Of a stretch of 64,000 nucleotides of DNA, positions 33,928 through 50,478 are shown piece after piece. Every line of letters begins with the position of its first letter. Position 1 is the first letter of the stretch. The stretch is taken from positions 290,308 through 354,307 of the forward strand of contig NMRB01000048.1 in assembly GCA_002633025.1 (NCBI GenBank), given 5' to 3'. Both the position numbers and the translations under genes were made by a program. Below the pieces are notes generated by a model. The model saw only the letters and a list, made by a program, of their open reading frames with translations. It was not told the DNA's origin and ran no database searches. The stretch comes from Notospermus geniculatus. Lineage: Eukaryota > Nemertea > Pilidiophora > Heteronemertea > Lineidae.

Positions 33928-34359
33928 CAGTTCGGGAAAGTTCCAAAATTGGAAACGTTTCCGACTTTGGCAACGTTTCTTTTTTTGGAAGCGATTTTCG
34001 ATTCCAATATCGGGAACGTTTCTGAATTTGGAAGCCCAGAGATTCTGGCACAACCAACGCTTTTCACTGCTTTTGATGATGATAATTGATGATTATCGAT
34101 GATTGCAGCCAACTTACGCCAGCAATTCAGATTGTACGCCGTGAAATGCAAGGTCACAGGTGCTGCCACCTGTTAATGGAAAAAACACTTCCCGATTTTT
34201 GACACTCATGTCCCGATTAGGCCTAACATGCAAACAGGCCTACACCGATTCCGATATCGGAATCGAAAACAGCTTCCGAAAAAAGAAACGTTGCCAATAT
34301 TGGAATCGCTGGGCTTCCAAAATCAGAAACGTTTCCAAATTTAGAACTTTCCCGAACTG
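33928..34359 (-). mobile_element. 432-bp MITE, CAGTTCGGGAAAGTTC ends, copy 2
   Basis: Same family and length as 18096-18527 but inverted. Flanked by ACTG on both sides, a 4-bp duplication different from the ACAT of the other copies, which supports true transposition. It lies about 280 bp upstream of PIGS exon 1. Confidence 0.9.
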
Positions 34360-34641
34360 ACTGACTCTGGGTGGTCTTTGCTGGGTGGTAACCATGGTAA
34401 CACCCTCTAGAAGAAGAGTGTTGCTTGAGGACACAGCATAAAACCATCTGAAGGGACACACCAGATGTAACAATTTTGGGATATCCAAAATTCACTACCA
34501 AGATTATTCATTCATTTTGAAGAGCATCATGGACAGTACCAACTTTGTTAATGTAACACCTTAGTTTACCTTTCGTAACATCGGGTGGATGCGTTCGTGG
34601 CTGAATGTGTTTCATAGCATTGATAATAAGACAAAAGCAAA

Positions 34642-37600
34642 ATGGTTGAAAGCGCACGCGAAAACCAGGGTAGGCCCTAATCCTAACAAACGCATGATTT
34701 ACAGCTTAGATTTCTGTAAAAACTCGGCAGATGTCTAATTATCGTGAAGATTATATTTCAAAGACTGTAAAAAACTTTACTTCAATGCATGAAATTGCTT
34801 TGTGCTCTGATAGAATACAAGGTTTCCTGCATGCCGGTGTAACAGTAAGAATGTCCCACTGTAAAAAGTGTCCGCTTCTATTGTTCAATGACGGATTAAG
34901 GTGCATGGCTATAGAAAAAACCAATCACCAGAGATTAGAATGTAACAATAGGATATTTTGTTCCTGTGACAGTTTTTCCTGGGGACATTGTTTCCTTTCA
35001 CTTCGCACGTAGGCCTAGGCCTAGGCTACATCAGTTCGGGAAAGTTCCGAATTTGGAAACGTTTCTGATTTTGGAAGCCCAGCGATTCCAATATTGGCAA
35101 CGTTTCTTTTTTCGGAAGCGGTTTTCGATTCCGATATCGGAATCAGTGTAGGCCTATTTGCATGTTAGGCCTAATCGGGATATGAGTATCAAAAATCGGG
35201 AAGTGTTTTTTCCATTAACAGATGGCAGCACCTGTGACCTTGTATTTCACGGCGTAAAATCTGAATTGCTGGCGTAAGTTGGCTGCAATCATCGATAATC
35301 ATCAATTATCATCATCAAAAGGCTTGATTGTGCCATAATCTCTGGGCTTCCAAATTCAGAAACGTTCCCGATATTGGAATCGAAAATCGCTTCCAAAAAA
35401 AGAAACGTTTCCAGAGTCGGAAACGTTTCCAATTTTTGAACTTTCCCGAACTGACATCATGACGAAAGTTCAGAATCTGAGAATCCCTGTTCTGTGTGTT
35501 CAGATCAGAAGTGCATGAGAGTGAGGTAGCCTAGGCCTGTACAATGCTATAGGCCTTGGCCAGCGAGTTAGCCTAGTTCAGACCTTCTCTCTGTGGCGGC
35601 GGCAGCGGCACCACAGAGTCAGTGACAAATAGCCTAGATAGATGTGTGTCGCTCACTGTGTGAATTTTTAATTTTATGCCCCATGTGCATACTGAATTAA
35701 TAAAATCAAAATTCACCCACTGAGTGACAAACATCTAGGCTATTTGTTCGAAACATACTGTTCGATGGGGCTTATTCTGTCAATCAACGACTTCTTTTTG
35801 GGCACTGACAGGGGATTCTAAATTTGTTCTGAATAGACACAAACTGTCACTGGTCGCTCACTTAGGCCTTGGACTAGGCTAGAGTAGGCCTAGAGGTGCA
35901 TGGTAAATTGTTCATTCCGTCTCTCTGAGAAACATCTGCAGCTGAGTATTGTAGTTTAGAGAACAAAGTGATTGACATACTTCTCCTTTCATGTTTCAGA
36001 AAAGGCCACAAAGGCCTATGCTGCCTTGGCTGTGGGTTTTGTCTTCTTGGTTGTTGGTGTCCCTCTGTGGTGGAAAACAACCTTGGTGTATCGAGTTAGC
36101 CTGCCGTACAGTGAAATATCAGATTTGTCACAGCGATTTGTAAGTAAAGGTCCGTCCACACGATCCGATTTTTGTTGGATGACGTTGGACGTTGTCCAGA
36201 CTTGTTGAACGTTGTTGACGTTGTAGGATGAGAAATCGGACGAATGTTGGATGGGAAATCGGATGATAATCGGAAGAAAATCGGATCGTGTGGACAGGCC
36301 TTAAGACATGTAAATTTTTGCTTTGTGAGTGTGTCAAAAAATGTGATTTTGTGTTCCTTTCATCATAAAAGACCTCTTCAAAATGACCTTTGAGCTGTCC
36401 ATGTGTTGCAAATTTGTTGGTAAGATAAAATCTTTAGGTAGATGTTTGTTAATGAATGCAGTATTTGCCTTTCAGGTGCTATATTCTGTCCATGTTCATG
36501 TAGTCTGTCTTGATGAAGCAATTGAAAAACCTCATTTGAATAGTTTGGCAGAGAACCTTGTAAATTCTCTTGAGAGGTTTGGTACTGGGGGCAGTGGCTT
36601 GGAGGCTGAATACCACACCTCTGCAAGGGCAGCCCATGATGATGAAAGAAAACATTTTGTTCATGCGAGGACTGTAGGAGGTAGGTCAGAACCTTAAGAT
36701 GCAGTCAGTCTTTCACCTTGATAATTACCATTGCAAAAGGGAGAACACTAAAATTGGACGGTGTTGTAACCAGGAACGTCTTAGTGATCAGTTTCACACA
36801 GTTAGCTGAATGAACTTCCCAGGGCTCCACTTTGATGGTCATGTTTTAATTTCAGAATTTGATGACAAGCTGGCCAAATCAAATGTGCTCAGTGAACATG
36901 GACATTACTACATGTATATTTTGCCAAAGAATAGTCATTTGGAAGTTGGTAATGGGTACGTGGGTAGAAGAAGAAACACATACTTCAAGTCAGAAGGTAA
37001 GGCCAGGTAGTTTTTTAGAGTTTTGATTGCTGATCAAGTATTCATGAGTTTGTGCATACATTGATGCACCACTTTGGCTGATACATGTATTTCATGCATT
37101 TCTCTTGCAGAATTCAGAACACTTGTACAAAAAATCACCAAGTTGGTTAAGGATGTATTTGTGAGGGAAGACACGGTTGCTCAGGCCTACAAGACGGAGA
37201 GGGGAGTACTGCATCTAAAGACGGACAAAGACAGCATGAGGGCAACTAAATCAAATCCTAATTATGATATTATTTTCACGATGCTGAATCCTCAGCCTGA
37301 TATCATGGATGTCAGGTGGGACATAAAACAGGAACTTGATGGTAAGCAAACTCTCAAAGGGAATAAGGAATCTGCTTAACGTTTTAAAAGCAACCAAATC
37401 GTCATCCACTATTTTCTCAAAATGTGCATTCCTCAAGCATTACCGGTAGTTCATGCCCAATGACCAGCAGATTTTGGTTATCTTTTTCAGCTCACATGAG
37501 TCCATTCATTAACACGCTGTCCGACTTCATTGGATTCACGATTAAGTCTCAGGTTCGCGTTTCTTTTTCATTAGCTCACTCGTGAGCTTTTATCGTCCTG

Positions 37601-40600
37601 CGGCGTCCGTCGTTGTCCGTTAGCAGGGCACGTTTCGTAACCGCTGGAGCTATTGATCTGAAACTTGGTACATATATACCCCTAGGTCAGATGACCTATG
37701 ACACCAAGTTTCGGTCCGATTCGATTCTTGGCTTGGCCTCCAGGTGGCCAAAACCAAAAACACAAAAAGTGCAATAACTCCTGAACTAATGACTGGATCG
37801 TCTCCAAATTTTTATCATAGGTGTATCTAATTATGATACATAACATATATAACGGGTTTTTGATTTGACCTACTTTTCAAGGTCACAGAGGTCAAAGTTC
37901 AACAGAAGTGACGAACCTGCCACAGATCTTCATTATTTCACCAAGCATCTTCATATCTTGCATAAACATGTATTAGAGGGGTACCTTCAAAACTACCGAG
38001 TTTCGGCCTGATCGGACATCCAATATGGCCGCCAGGTGGCGTAACCTGAAAATCGACCAAGTGCTATAACTCAGGAACGGCTTGACCCAGAGTTCTCGAA
38101 CTTGATATTTACCTCCCTAGGTGACCTTTACAAGTACGTCAAATTTCGGCCTGATTAAAGTTCCAATATGGCCGCCAGGTGGCGTAACCTGAAAATCATC
38201 AAATGTGCTATAACTCAGGAACGACTTGACCCAGAGCACTCAAATGTGCTATTTGGGTCCCTCTAGATGACCTTCATGTGCATGTGAAGTTTTGGCCTGA
38301 TCGGACATCCAATATGGCCGCCAGGCGGGATAACCCAACAATCATTGAAGTCCTGCAACTTGGGAATGACTTGACCCAGATTGCTCATAACTGACATGTA
38401 CCTCTCTCTGTCATTACACTGATGTATGTCCAAACGAGTGAGCACATGGTCCATGGACCATTTCATTATACCACTGTTTCGACTTGAAATTTTGAGCTAC
38501 TACCGTACTACATTGTTCCTTTGTCTAAAATTTTAAATTTTTACATTTCCGGTGTCGCTTTGGAGTCTCAACTAATTGTGCTTACAGTTCAGTTTCACTT
38601 TTTGCTAAGACAGCCTACCACTGCTTTTCACCTTACAGATTCTTCACTACACACAAGTCATGTTCCGCCCTCACCATGATGATAAGAAAGGGGAATATTT
38701 CCTGAGGCATGATGAAATACCTGGTTTGATCAATCCTATTGAAAGGGAAATTAGTAAGTGAAACAATGGGTACATAACTTGTGCCTATATGTACCTTCAT
38801 GCTAGTGAAGTACATGTGTTACCAACTCATATTGACCTTACCTTGAGTCCCCTGCTTCAAAGTTTGGGGACAGAGAGAAAAATTTCCAATTTAGAAAACT
38901 CAGCGTGAGTGTTTTCCCCAAAATGTTGTGTTTATTAGTCAGAATTCTTAGTGATCTATAGACTGTGAATACTTTATGTTTCCATTTCAGCTTCATTTGT
39001 ATCAAACAATCCAAACATCAACTTTGTCATCTACATCCCAACAAGGAACAAGTCTCCCCTATATTTTCGTGACCCAAAAGGAGAAAACGTCGCCACCAAT
39101 GCCATCTTGAGCCCCCGATGGGGAGGTCTCATTGTACAGAATATTCCCAATCCCTCAAACAGCACAAAACTGCCTGCTCGGGTGAAACTTGATATGAAAG
39201 GATTGCTTGCCATCTGTATCTCTCAACTACGGCTACTGCTGGGTGTGGAAACTAGCGTAAGTCACATTTGCTGACCAAATACATATAGATACACAACTAA
39301 TTGTCGAACTTCTAGCTTCTAGCTTGAAGCTGAAGTCACCGATTGGCACGGCTAGAATGCAGTGTTCTCCAGACCAGTTAAAAAATTGGCGGCCTGCCCC
39401 TCTTAAAAATACCGACAGCAAAATCCGCCCCTCTTAAAAACGGCCCGCCCCTCTTAAAAATTCGTCCGCCCTAATATTTATGATTTAGATCGCTCAATAA
39501 TATGCATCTCAGATGCTCAGAAAACGCATCTCAGAGCATCTAAAATCCAAATTTCGCTGGGGGAGGGCTCACAGACCCCCCGCAAGAAGGTGCCTCGCGC
39601 GGTGTCTTCGGCACCACACCCACTGTTGCCCCTCTTAGACCAAAACCTGTGGAGAACACTGGAATGCCATTTATTCCATGAAATATGCTAGGATTGGCTA
39701 CGTGAATCAAGAAGTAAGATACCGTACATAAATGTACTGTAGGTACCTACTGATCACTCAGTATGTAATAATTTCTTCTAGTTACCAGCACTTTTCTATT
39801 GATCCTTTCAGTATCCTGAACTAGACCTGACTTTTCAAGAACCTGATAACACTGGCATTACTCTTTGGGTAAGTGAAATACTAGTACTAGTTTGTCAAAT
39901 GTATTCGTCAGTCAATAGAATTACAGGACTCACTTTTTGGAATGGTTTTGACAAGGATAGAAAGGATTTCACAGTCCTGTGCTTCTTTCAGGAACTTGAT
40001 TTCTGGCTGAGGAAACGAGCGGTTGAGAACACTGCCTTGGCAGCACGTACCCTTTCCTCGCTTTCCCAACTCCTGGGACAGATTAGCAATATTGTCATCA
40101 ATGATGATATAGGAAACGAGGTCAGTAATGTTGGATAATTGATTTGTTTATCTATCAACTTGTCAACTCTACAAGATGATGACAATTTTGTTCGGAGTAC
40201 TTCAAGATATTTCAGAATAGCTCCAAGTCCATGCGACAGTACATACTAGAGTTACCGGTAAAATACATGTACTGCATGACGGTGACACTCCTTTGCCTCC
40301 AGTGTATTAGCAAGTTTTTTGTTGCCTTTTGTGTATAGGAAGACATCTATCTATGCCCATTTGTTGAGATTCATCTCTCTGGCAGAACATTTGAGCTTCT
40401 TGTGATGCAAACGTTGTCTCTGCTTCAGGTTGCGACAGCTGTTTCTTCCATTGAGAACAGTATGAAGTTTCTGCATGAGAATAAATTACGAGATGGATTC
40501 TTAACATCTAGACAAGCTACTTTAGCATCAGAGAAAGCATTCTTTGACGAATCTCTGCTAGAGTTGTTGTACTTTCCAGAAGATCAGAAGTAAGTAAAAC

Positions 40601-40938
40601 TCTCTAACTGTGCTACTTCTTTGTGAAGAGCTCCTTATATCCTCAGAATGCTGCTTATAAAATGTACGCTCATCCCCAGTGACTAAATTTGTTATAAGCC
40701 ACCCACCGACCAGTGGCACAGTTGGCCGAAAAGTGGAAAGATCAACAGTAGGTGTTACTTGATGGTGCTGATATGTAAATGTTGAAGTCTTTTTGTGCTA
40801 AATGTTTTGAATTTGGTTTTCAGATTTGCAATCTACATTCCACTGTTCTTGCCGATCAGCCTGCCTGTGGTTATGACCATGATACAAGCATTCAAATGGA
40901 TCAGAGAAGAGAGAAAGAAGAAACAGAAGACAGAATAG
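34642..40938 (+). CDS. PIGS: GPI transamidase component PIG-S
   Basis: ER-membrane subunit of the GPI transamidase, which attaches GPI anchors to proteins. Exons: 34642-34669, 36000-36139, 36476-36680, 36856-36996, 37111-37341, 37491-37552, 38639-38753, 38991-39256, 39812-39868, 39992-40120, 40429-40589, 40824-40938. They sum to 1650 nt, 549 aa (human 555). The N-terminal TM segment ends in the conserved GVPLWWKTT, followed by [10 protein letters not shown]. Later matches include [48 protein letters not shown] and [20 protein letters not shown] at the C-terminal TM. Exon 1 (MVESARENQ) is inferred from phase and position and is the least certain part. Intron 1 carries a MITE and a hairpin, intron 2 a Harbinger-like MITE, intron 6 a long repeat, intron 8 another MITE. 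Intron-exon phases all agree. Confidence 0.95.
35032..35453 (+). mobile_element. 422-bp MITE, CAGTTCGGGAAAGTTC ends, copy 3
   Basis: Same orientation as copy 1, flanked by ACAT on both sides. It has about 10 bp less than the other copies in the centre. In PIGS intron 1. Confidence 0.9.
35624..35748. repeat. hairpin inverted repeat in PIGS intron 1
   Basis: ACAAATAGCCTAGATAGATG on the left pairs with CATCTAGGCTATTTGT on the right, and inward GTCGCTCACT and GTGAATTTTTAATTTTAT find imperfect partners. About 50-bp arms around an AT-rich loop; probably a small MITE. Confidence 0.65.
36148..36301. mobile_element. PIF/Harbinger-like MITE in PIGS intron 2
   Basis: Ends AGGTCCGTCCACACGATCCG and CGGATCGTGTGGACAGGCCT are inverted and flanked by TAA on both sides, the 3-bp TWA duplication typical of PIF/Harbinger. 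The interior repeats GTTGGA and AATCGGA motifs. It starts only 8 bp after the exon 2 splice donor. Confidence 0.75.
37573..38465 (+). repeat. complex interspersed repeat with GCCGCCAGGTGGCG units
   Basis: Fills most of PIGS intron 6. It starts near TTAGCTCACTCGTGAGC and ends near CGAGTGAGCACATGG, so the ends are partly inverted. Inside, three to four diverged units of about 130 bp share CCAATATGGCCGCCAGGTGG, AACCTGAAAATC and TGACCCAGA. No open frame of note. Similar sequences are, from memory, common in marine invertebrate genomes; the superfamily is not assigned. Confidence 0.65.
39360..39661. mobile_element. non-autonomous DNA element, CAGTGTTCTCC ends
   Basis: Ends CAGTGTTCTCC and GGAGAACACTG, flanked by GAATG on both sides (5 bp). 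It contains a triplicated GCCCCTCTTAAAAA motif and a GCATCTCAGATGC/GAGCATCTAAAAT section that resembles part of the element at 54719-54960. In PIGS intron 8. Confidence 0.8.
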
Positions 40939-41547
40939 TTGTGTGTTATCCTCATGAATCTGATCTTTCTTCAGTACAATGAACTGTGTTTACTCATTTT
41001 GCTGTAGAAACTAACAGCAGAATTGTAGAGAAACCATCTGCCTACAGTACACACCAGTGGCCTGCTGAAAGCTACTGTTACGTATATTTGCCTCGAAGTT
41101 CCCGGCTGGGTAGTAGCCTTACTATCATGGTTCAAAATACATTCGGATCAGCGGCCTCAAACTCAACTCACCATTTTCAACAGGTCTGAGGCTGATATTG
41201 CTGAATAATTGAGTGCAAGTTCAAAACTGGATGTGCTGAGATTCTTGGTTGAAAGTAACACCTGGTGCCCATGTTAGCTTGGGCCTCTTTGTTGACCCTG
41301 CCAGTCATCATTTGTCCCAACACAATCATAGGCTTCATCACATGTAGATGGTAGATGCACATTGTTTTCACCGACCTTTAGGGAAAGTTATGTACATGTC
41401 TGTATTCTCGATTAAGTTCACATTTTGCAAGCATTTAAATGCTTCTTTATGTTGTAGACACAATTTTTAATACAATTATTTATATTTTTTACGACGTTGT
41501 TATGTCTTTTCATTGCTGAAGATTTTCTGCACGATTGCATGGCGTAG

Positions 41548-42775
41548 GTACAGTCTTTCAAATAAGTAAATGGACAGCGTGTTTTTCAAATATCTCCGAG
41601 ATAAAACAAGATAATTTGCTGCGGTTTTCAACATAGTGTGGTACACTTACCGGTACTTGGTCATATATACCTCATGTATTTGGGGCAACCTAATTTTAAC
41701 CCTTTGTTATGTAATAAGCAAGAAGTCAATCTCCAGAATTCACGAATTTTCGACCCCACCCGGGGTCTTTTTCAAGTGGAACTTTACAATCTGAAACTCT
41801 AGAAAGGACATTAGAAAGGACATTTGTTATGTAACAGGCAATTTAAAAAGGTCCAAAAGTCAACTTTTTTTATTTCAAGTTTTTTCAGCAGAATTCGAAA
41901 ATTCGTGTTGTGATGAGGTGATTGATAATGAGAGTTTTTGCGGAAAAAAATAGTGAAAATGTTTTTCTGTTTCCGTAATATCTCAAAATATCAAAATCTG
42001 AAATTTTTGATATATTCGATCGTTTTTTAAAGTCTGGTAACATTCATTCCCTCGTGATAATTTATGCAATTTTTCAATGTTTTTTTCACTTAGATATCAT
42101 GATACTCAGCCTCTTAATTGCAGCCTCCAGATTTCACATAATATTTTCAGCTGATTCGATAATGGAAACACCAGGAAATTTTCATAGCCATCTTGTTATC
42201 ATGTCTGGCAGCGAACAAAGCAGGCCTCACACGAGGACGGTTCTGACGGCGGTTCAGCATGGTTCAATAGGAAGGTTTAGAAATCAAACAATAACTTTAT
42301 TTTTCATACTACACATTAACCGGATTTTATATTGCATTTATCGCTTGATTTCTAAACCTCCCTATTGAACCGCCGTCAGAACTGTCCTCGTGTGAGGCCT
42401 GCTTAACCATGTTAACAGCCAAACAATATTCAATATCATAAAATATCAAAAATCCCAGATTTTGATATTTTGAGATATCACGAAAAAGACAAGACACTTC
42501 AATGATTTTTTTCACAAAGTCTTTGATGTCAATCACCTGATCACATCAGTGCCAAATCTGTTGAAAAAAAATTTGAAATGAAAAAGTTGACTTTTGGACC
42601 TTTTTTAAATTGCCTGTTATATAACAAAGGGTTAAAATTTGGTTGACCCAAATACATGAGGTATGTGACCAAGTAAGTATACCACACTATGTTGAAATCC
42701 GCATCAAATTATCTTGTTTTATCTCGGAGATATTTGAAAAACGCGGTGTCCATTTACTTATTTGAAAGACTGTAC
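41548..42775. mobile_element. 1.2-kb foldback element
   Basis: The left end GTACAGTCTTTCAAATAAGT is the reverse complement of the right end, and pairing continues for several hundred bases (for example ATCTCCGAGATAAAACAAGA and TAACCCTTTGTTATGTAA against their partners near 42720 and 42620) to an inner stem around CGAGGACGGTTCTGACGGCG at 42232. The left arm holds about 100 extra bases (roughly 41720-41825) that have no partner. No coding capacity, no obvious target duplication. Confidence 0.8.
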
Positions 42776-43246
42776 ATCTTTTTCACACACTTCTGGCATG
42801 TGGGGCAAGAAGGTTGGGGCAGTTCCTTGAATACTCAAATCCAATGATTTCTCTAGGACTCTTGGGGATGTCAGGCCAGTGCATCCGCTACCAGGTAAAA
42901 GTGGATTCTTTGGTACATGCACAAGGGAGAAAAGAAAGCAGACTCTGTTCTTGACACAAAAATTTATTATGTGATCAATTCCAAGCGAGGGATGCTGAGC
43001 AAGAGTCTCTCAGACAAATCCACAAGAACACCTCGAAGAGGAAACCTGCAATGGATGGGGATTCAAAAGCAGTAAACTGCACTGAAGAATCCACACCTGT
43101 TTTTACGTTAGTGTGATGGTTACATAAGCAAATTCTGCATCATTTTCTAGCATTGAAAATATCCATTATACACACACTGATACGATTAGGAACTTGCAGT
43201 TCTGATAATGTTTTTTCAAGAGATTTCTGTCTGTTGGCAAAGCACA

Positions 43247-43406
43247 GGCAATTTCCAGAGTGTTTGCGAATTTTCGACCCCAACCGGGTCTTCTTCAGGC
43301 TGGTACTTTACAATCCGAAACTCTAGAACAGTTTCGGATTGTAAAGTACCAGCCTGAAGAAGACCCCGGTTGGGGTCGAAAATTCGCAAACACTCTGGAA
43401 ATTGCC
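43247..43406. repeat. near-perfect 160-bp hairpin
   Basis: Arms of about 78 bp: GGCAATTTCCAGAGTGTTTG on the left, its complement at the right end, with almost no mismatches through GACCCCAACCGGGTCTTC and TACTTTACAATCCGAAAC. A related single arm is nested in the foldback at 41735-41800. If CCDC74 polyadenylates near 42950 this would fold inside its 3' UTR. Confidence 0.85.
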
Positions 43407-44944
43407 TTTTTATTTATCATATATTGTGTGTCAATTTTTGTGCTTTTCTTCTCTTTGGCAAAGCACAGCATGTGCCTGGCACAGAAGCAAATCACACACT
43501 ACTTGCCAGACTCGCAGTCACACAGAGTTAAAAAAAACATCTTACTATACAGCCATATAGACAATATATACAAGTAAGAACATATACAGCTCAAGTTATG
43601 TGTATACAAAAAGAAACCTGGATCTCAACCAGTTCAGGACAAAGAGCCAATGGTAGGACATGATTTTTTTCTTGCACACAATGTCAAAGCATTGAACATG
43701 AACTGCTGCAGGTACAGCGTACATGCATTTACCGTACATGTAAGTAGACATAAATTAGATTTTATGTAAAAAATAGATCACGAGTGCCAGTTAAAAGATG
43801 TGCAGGGACCTCAAAGGTGCGAGCTATCACAATGTGTTGGGGAATCGGCAACAACTAACATATCAAATACTGCACACTCATTCACACTGAGCTGGGGAAA
43901 GACTACTTGACTGGACTTCTACAATATTTACACGACAGGATGTCACTAAGAAGCTGAATGAAGTAATGAATATCATCTGCTATTTCAAAATCAACTCAGT
44001 TCATTTTAACAAATTCATTCTCAAGACATTATCAAACATGCTGGGAGGACTCACGACAGATTTCAAGAACCTAGAAATAAGGTTTTCAAGACACCAATAT
44101 TAAACATGCTTGGAAGGACTTGCTGCAGATTTCAAGCACATTAGTTTCAACAGATGTCTCCTGCAATCTCAGTCACATTTCTTCATCCTCCCACAGCAGG
44201 GGTTTTACCTTGCTCCTCTTCATCCAGTCTCACACATGCGAGCGTACACATATGAAGAGGAGCGAGACCAAAGCCCTGCTATGGGAGGATGCATTTCTTA
44301 AACTTGGACATAACTCAAGGTGGAAGGTAATTTACGGTACATTCATAAATATCTCCATGCTGAAGCATTGTGCTTGTCTATGAAGACAACAAGAATACAT
44401 GTGAGAAGTGAATTTCAATGGATGTACGGGGAGTAATAGTATGGTAGCTACCCACACTTCTTTCAACATGTCAAAGATTCAATGACCTCCAGCCTGTCAA
44501 GTCACAGCGACTAACCATAACATCATCCACAGCATTTATTGATTAAGTGTTAAAAATTCACCAAGTGGACGTTATTATTGATAGGAGATGATGTTTCACA
44601 ATAATACATGTAGCAACGTAATATCTCGTATCGGATACAATGGCCGTCTCATACATTGTACTTCTGTTGTTACTACTGGTATTTGATGTTTGATTTTGGA
44701 GATGATCAAACATCATCGACAAAGAACGGAACTGAAGGCTGGTTATCAACCAGAAACCAGGAATTATTGCATACAGCATTGTCTCTGATGGAACATTGGT
44801 AACTAGTCTCAAACACAATGAAGACAGTGTAAAGATGGCCAGCAGAGGAAAGTTAAATACATCAGCCGATTTGAAGAAAGTATCACACATGAGTACAGTG
44901 ACGAAATATGCTACTTAAAACTTCCATTTAATCCTAAAATGAGA

Positions 44945-49460
<4,516 letters not shown>

Positions 49461-49626
49461 TTATGTAGAAACACCATATGACTTCAATATCCAATGCAGG
49501 ACAGCCTTGGAGAAATTAGTTTCTTCACCTGTTACAATACATGTACATGCTGCTACGTCATTACCCAAACTTCCCTTCCAGATCTGCAAAGAAAACAAAA
49601 GGAGTGCGAAACACATTCAGGAGCCA

Positions 49627-49737
49627 GGGTCCATATTCATCATAAACATACTTAGTCAAAGTGTGATACTTATCTTTTGTGTTGAACAAAGGATAAGTGT
49701 CACACTTAGACTTAAGTAGTTTTATGAATACGGGGCC
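49627..49737. mobile_element. short hairpin MITE, GGGTCCATATTCATAAA ends
   Basis: Inverted ends GGGTCCATATTCATAAA and TTTATGAATACGGGGCC with an inner GTGATACTTATC/GATAAGTGTCAC stem. Related to 6948-7071 and 60312-60430. Confidence 0.65.
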
Positions 49738-50457
49738 AGATGCCATATGCATAAAACTTCCTTAAGTTAAGTGTAAAACTTACCCTTAAAGTCTAAGGAT
49801 TTCACTTTACCAAGTGCAATACTTAAGGGGTATGCATAAAACAAACTAAGGGCATACTCAGCTAAGGGCAACCCTTAACCTTGGAGTATAATTCCTCCAA
49901 GCCTTAACTAAAGTATTTCCAGGAATTGTGGTGTCAGCCAATGAAATTTCAGTATTCAAGGGGTTTCCCAGATTTCTTGAGTGTTATACTTAAGGAAGGT
50001 TTCTCAAATGTAGGCTGCATGTACATGAACATGACTGCAGGCAATGCTGTAATGCACATTTTAGTATGTTAGGAATTGTGTAAAGTGGCTAAACGGTGGA
50101 AAACAAAAAAGAGGTTACCAAATTGGTAGGACAGAAAGAGGATACATGGTCTGTCAAATCAAAATCCTTGGCACAGTTCAATGTTATCCCACCCTAGCCT
50201 ACCACATAATTATTTCCCCGGCCTATTTGGCTAGCATCCATCAAAAAACAGCATGGATAGCATATTCCAACCTGTGCCTGCCACAACTGTGAAGTTAAGG
50301 AGTCAGTTAAGGGAACTGTTACCACACTTAGAGTTAAGGGTGATTTTGAGGCTTTCACTATTCCAAAGTAGCTTTCTGCATCTCCCTTAAGTTAAGATTT
50401 CCACTTTAGTGGTGGTTTGAGGGAATCCCTTGGGATTTTCATACTTAAGTAGTTTTA
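49738..50457 (+). repeat. CTTAAG/TTAAGGG-rich repeat, truncated at an assembly flaw
   Basis: Opens with CATATGCATAAAACTTCCTTAAGTTAAG and closes with inverted-looking CTTAAGTAGTTTTA, with many internal CTTAAGT, TTAAGGG and ACTTAAGG motifs. It ends at an N (50458) and a G run (50459-50478), so its right end is probably lost. Likely a larger relative of the neighbouring MITE. Confidence 0.5.
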
Positions 50458-50458
50458 N

Positions 50459-50478
50459 GGGGGGGGGGGGGGGGGGGG
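50459..50478. repeat. poly-G run beside an N
   Basis: Twenty Gs preceded by an N at 50458. Like the window edge, this looks like an unresolved homopolymer or join. Confidence 0.85.

Larger units (their letters stand above)
40939..44944. other. convergent region between PIGS and CCDC74
   Basis: No coding exon supported. Contains the PIGS 3' UTR, the foldback at 41548-42775, the hairpin at 43247-43406, and probably the CCDC74 3' UTR on the minus strand. Minus-strand AATAAA candidates occur at about 44534, 43410 and 42963, so the CCDC74 3' end cannot be fixed by eye. Confidence 0.5.

Noticed and set aside
34731-35012. 93-codon cysteine-containing plus-strand frame in PIGS intron 1
   Set aside because: No family resemblance, no splice context, partly AGGCCTA repeat; likely chance.
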